Shown here: positions 5,092-5,179 of the stretch, one piece after another
How positions within the stretch are numbered: position 1 is the stretch's first letter
How the letters are laid out: the number at the start of each line of letters is the position of its first letter
Assembly: GCA_964567045.1 (NCBI GenBank)
Contig: CAZMLE010000163.1
Location: forward strand, 1 to 5,179
DNA: 5,179 nucleotides
Reading direction: 5' to 3'
Source of the DNA: JAFNGF01 sp964567045
Lineage (GTDB): Bacteria; Planctomycetota; Phycisphaerae; Sedimentisphaerales; Anaerobacaceae
Position numbers and translations under genes: made by a program
Notes under the pieces: model-generated
Seen by the model: only the letters and a program-made list of their open reading frames with translations
Databases searched by the model: none
Told to the model about the DNA's origin: nothing

Positions 5092-5179
5092 CTAAATTTG
5101 CCGGACAATCAGGTCGTAGTTTTCTGTGCCAGTGACCTCGGCGTTGATAAACTGGCCGGCAGTTGCGGAGCAGTGTTCT
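5092..5179 (-). CDS. 3' end of probable MiaB/RimO-family methylthiotransferase (TRAM domain), partial
   Basis: Twenty-eight codons run in from the right edge of the window and end in TAG at 5094-5092, reading EHCSATAGQFINAEVTGT and then ENYDLIVRQI. The pattern G-x-F/I-x-x-A/V-x-V-T followed by Y-x-L resembles the last strands of the C-terminal TRAM RNA-binding domain of radical-SAM methylthiotransferases (MiaB for tRNA A37, RimO for ribosomal protein S12, MtaB). The radical-SAM core lies outside the window, so the subfamily cannot be named. The stop is 37 nt upstream of the pgsA-like ATG on the same strand, and gene pairs of this kind are plausible operon neighbours. Confidence is limited by the short fragment. 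Confidence 0.6.
   Translation of the reverse strand, partial: EHCSATAGQFINAEVTGTENYDLIVRQI

Noticed and set aside
5055..5108. TTG start at 5108 for the pgsA-like gene (223 residues)
   Set aside because: The extra 18 residues overlap the methylthiotransferase end and do not resemble a PgsA N-terminus; the ATG at 5054 sits directly before the conserved PNILTFSR motif. It is kept as an alternative because the ATG's ribosome binding site is weak.

Overview
This 5.2 kb window looks like the chromosome of an uncultured or environmental bacterium with moderate GC. It has several classes of short dispersed repeats, a sulfide-dependent (archaeal-type) Thi4 thiazole synthase, and a large secreted multi-domain glycoside hydrolase. 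Together these best suggest the Planctomycetota/PVC group, perhaps a Phycisphaerae or Sedimentisphaerales relative. That placement is an inference from recalled patterns and was not computed. No rRNA, tRNA, CRISPR array or intact mobile element is visible.

Layout. Positions 1-725 hold no credible gene. They contain a direct repeat resembling an insertion-sequence end, an orphan near-consensus sigma70 promoter, a dispersed hairpin repeat, 15 copies of a 7-bp tandem repeat, three copies of a CAAAGCCAATTT motif, and an imperfect inverted repeat. Positions about 726-840 carry a probable TPP riboswitch with a clear 3' half and a divergent 5' half. It leads a plus-strand two-gene unit: thi4 (869-1615) and an HD-domain phosphohydrolase (1602-2309) that overlaps it by 14 nt.

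The minus strand, read from the right edge, holds the last 28 codons of a probable MiaB/RimO-family methylthiotransferase (5092-5179), a PgsA-like CDP-alcohol phosphatidyltransferase (4437-5054), and a 729-residue secreted protein (2251-4440). The last two overlap in an ATGA. The 729-residue protein joins a GH16 domain, a GH29 alpha-L-fucosidase domain and a C-terminal F5/8 type C (CBM32-like) domain. The two units converge, and their 3' ends overlap by 59 bp.

How the genes work together. The plus-strand unit is a thiamine-thiazole module controlled by the pathway end product. Its HD protein is a candidate for a phosphohydrolase step around the Thi4 product. The minus-strand unit combines housekeeping functions (tRNA or ribosomal protein modification, phospholipid synthesis) with a polysaccharide-degrading exoenzyme whose architecture suggests a fucosylated glycan as substrate. 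Two short palindromes have inserted in frame into coding sequence, one in the HD gene and one at the signal-peptide junction of the hydrolase.
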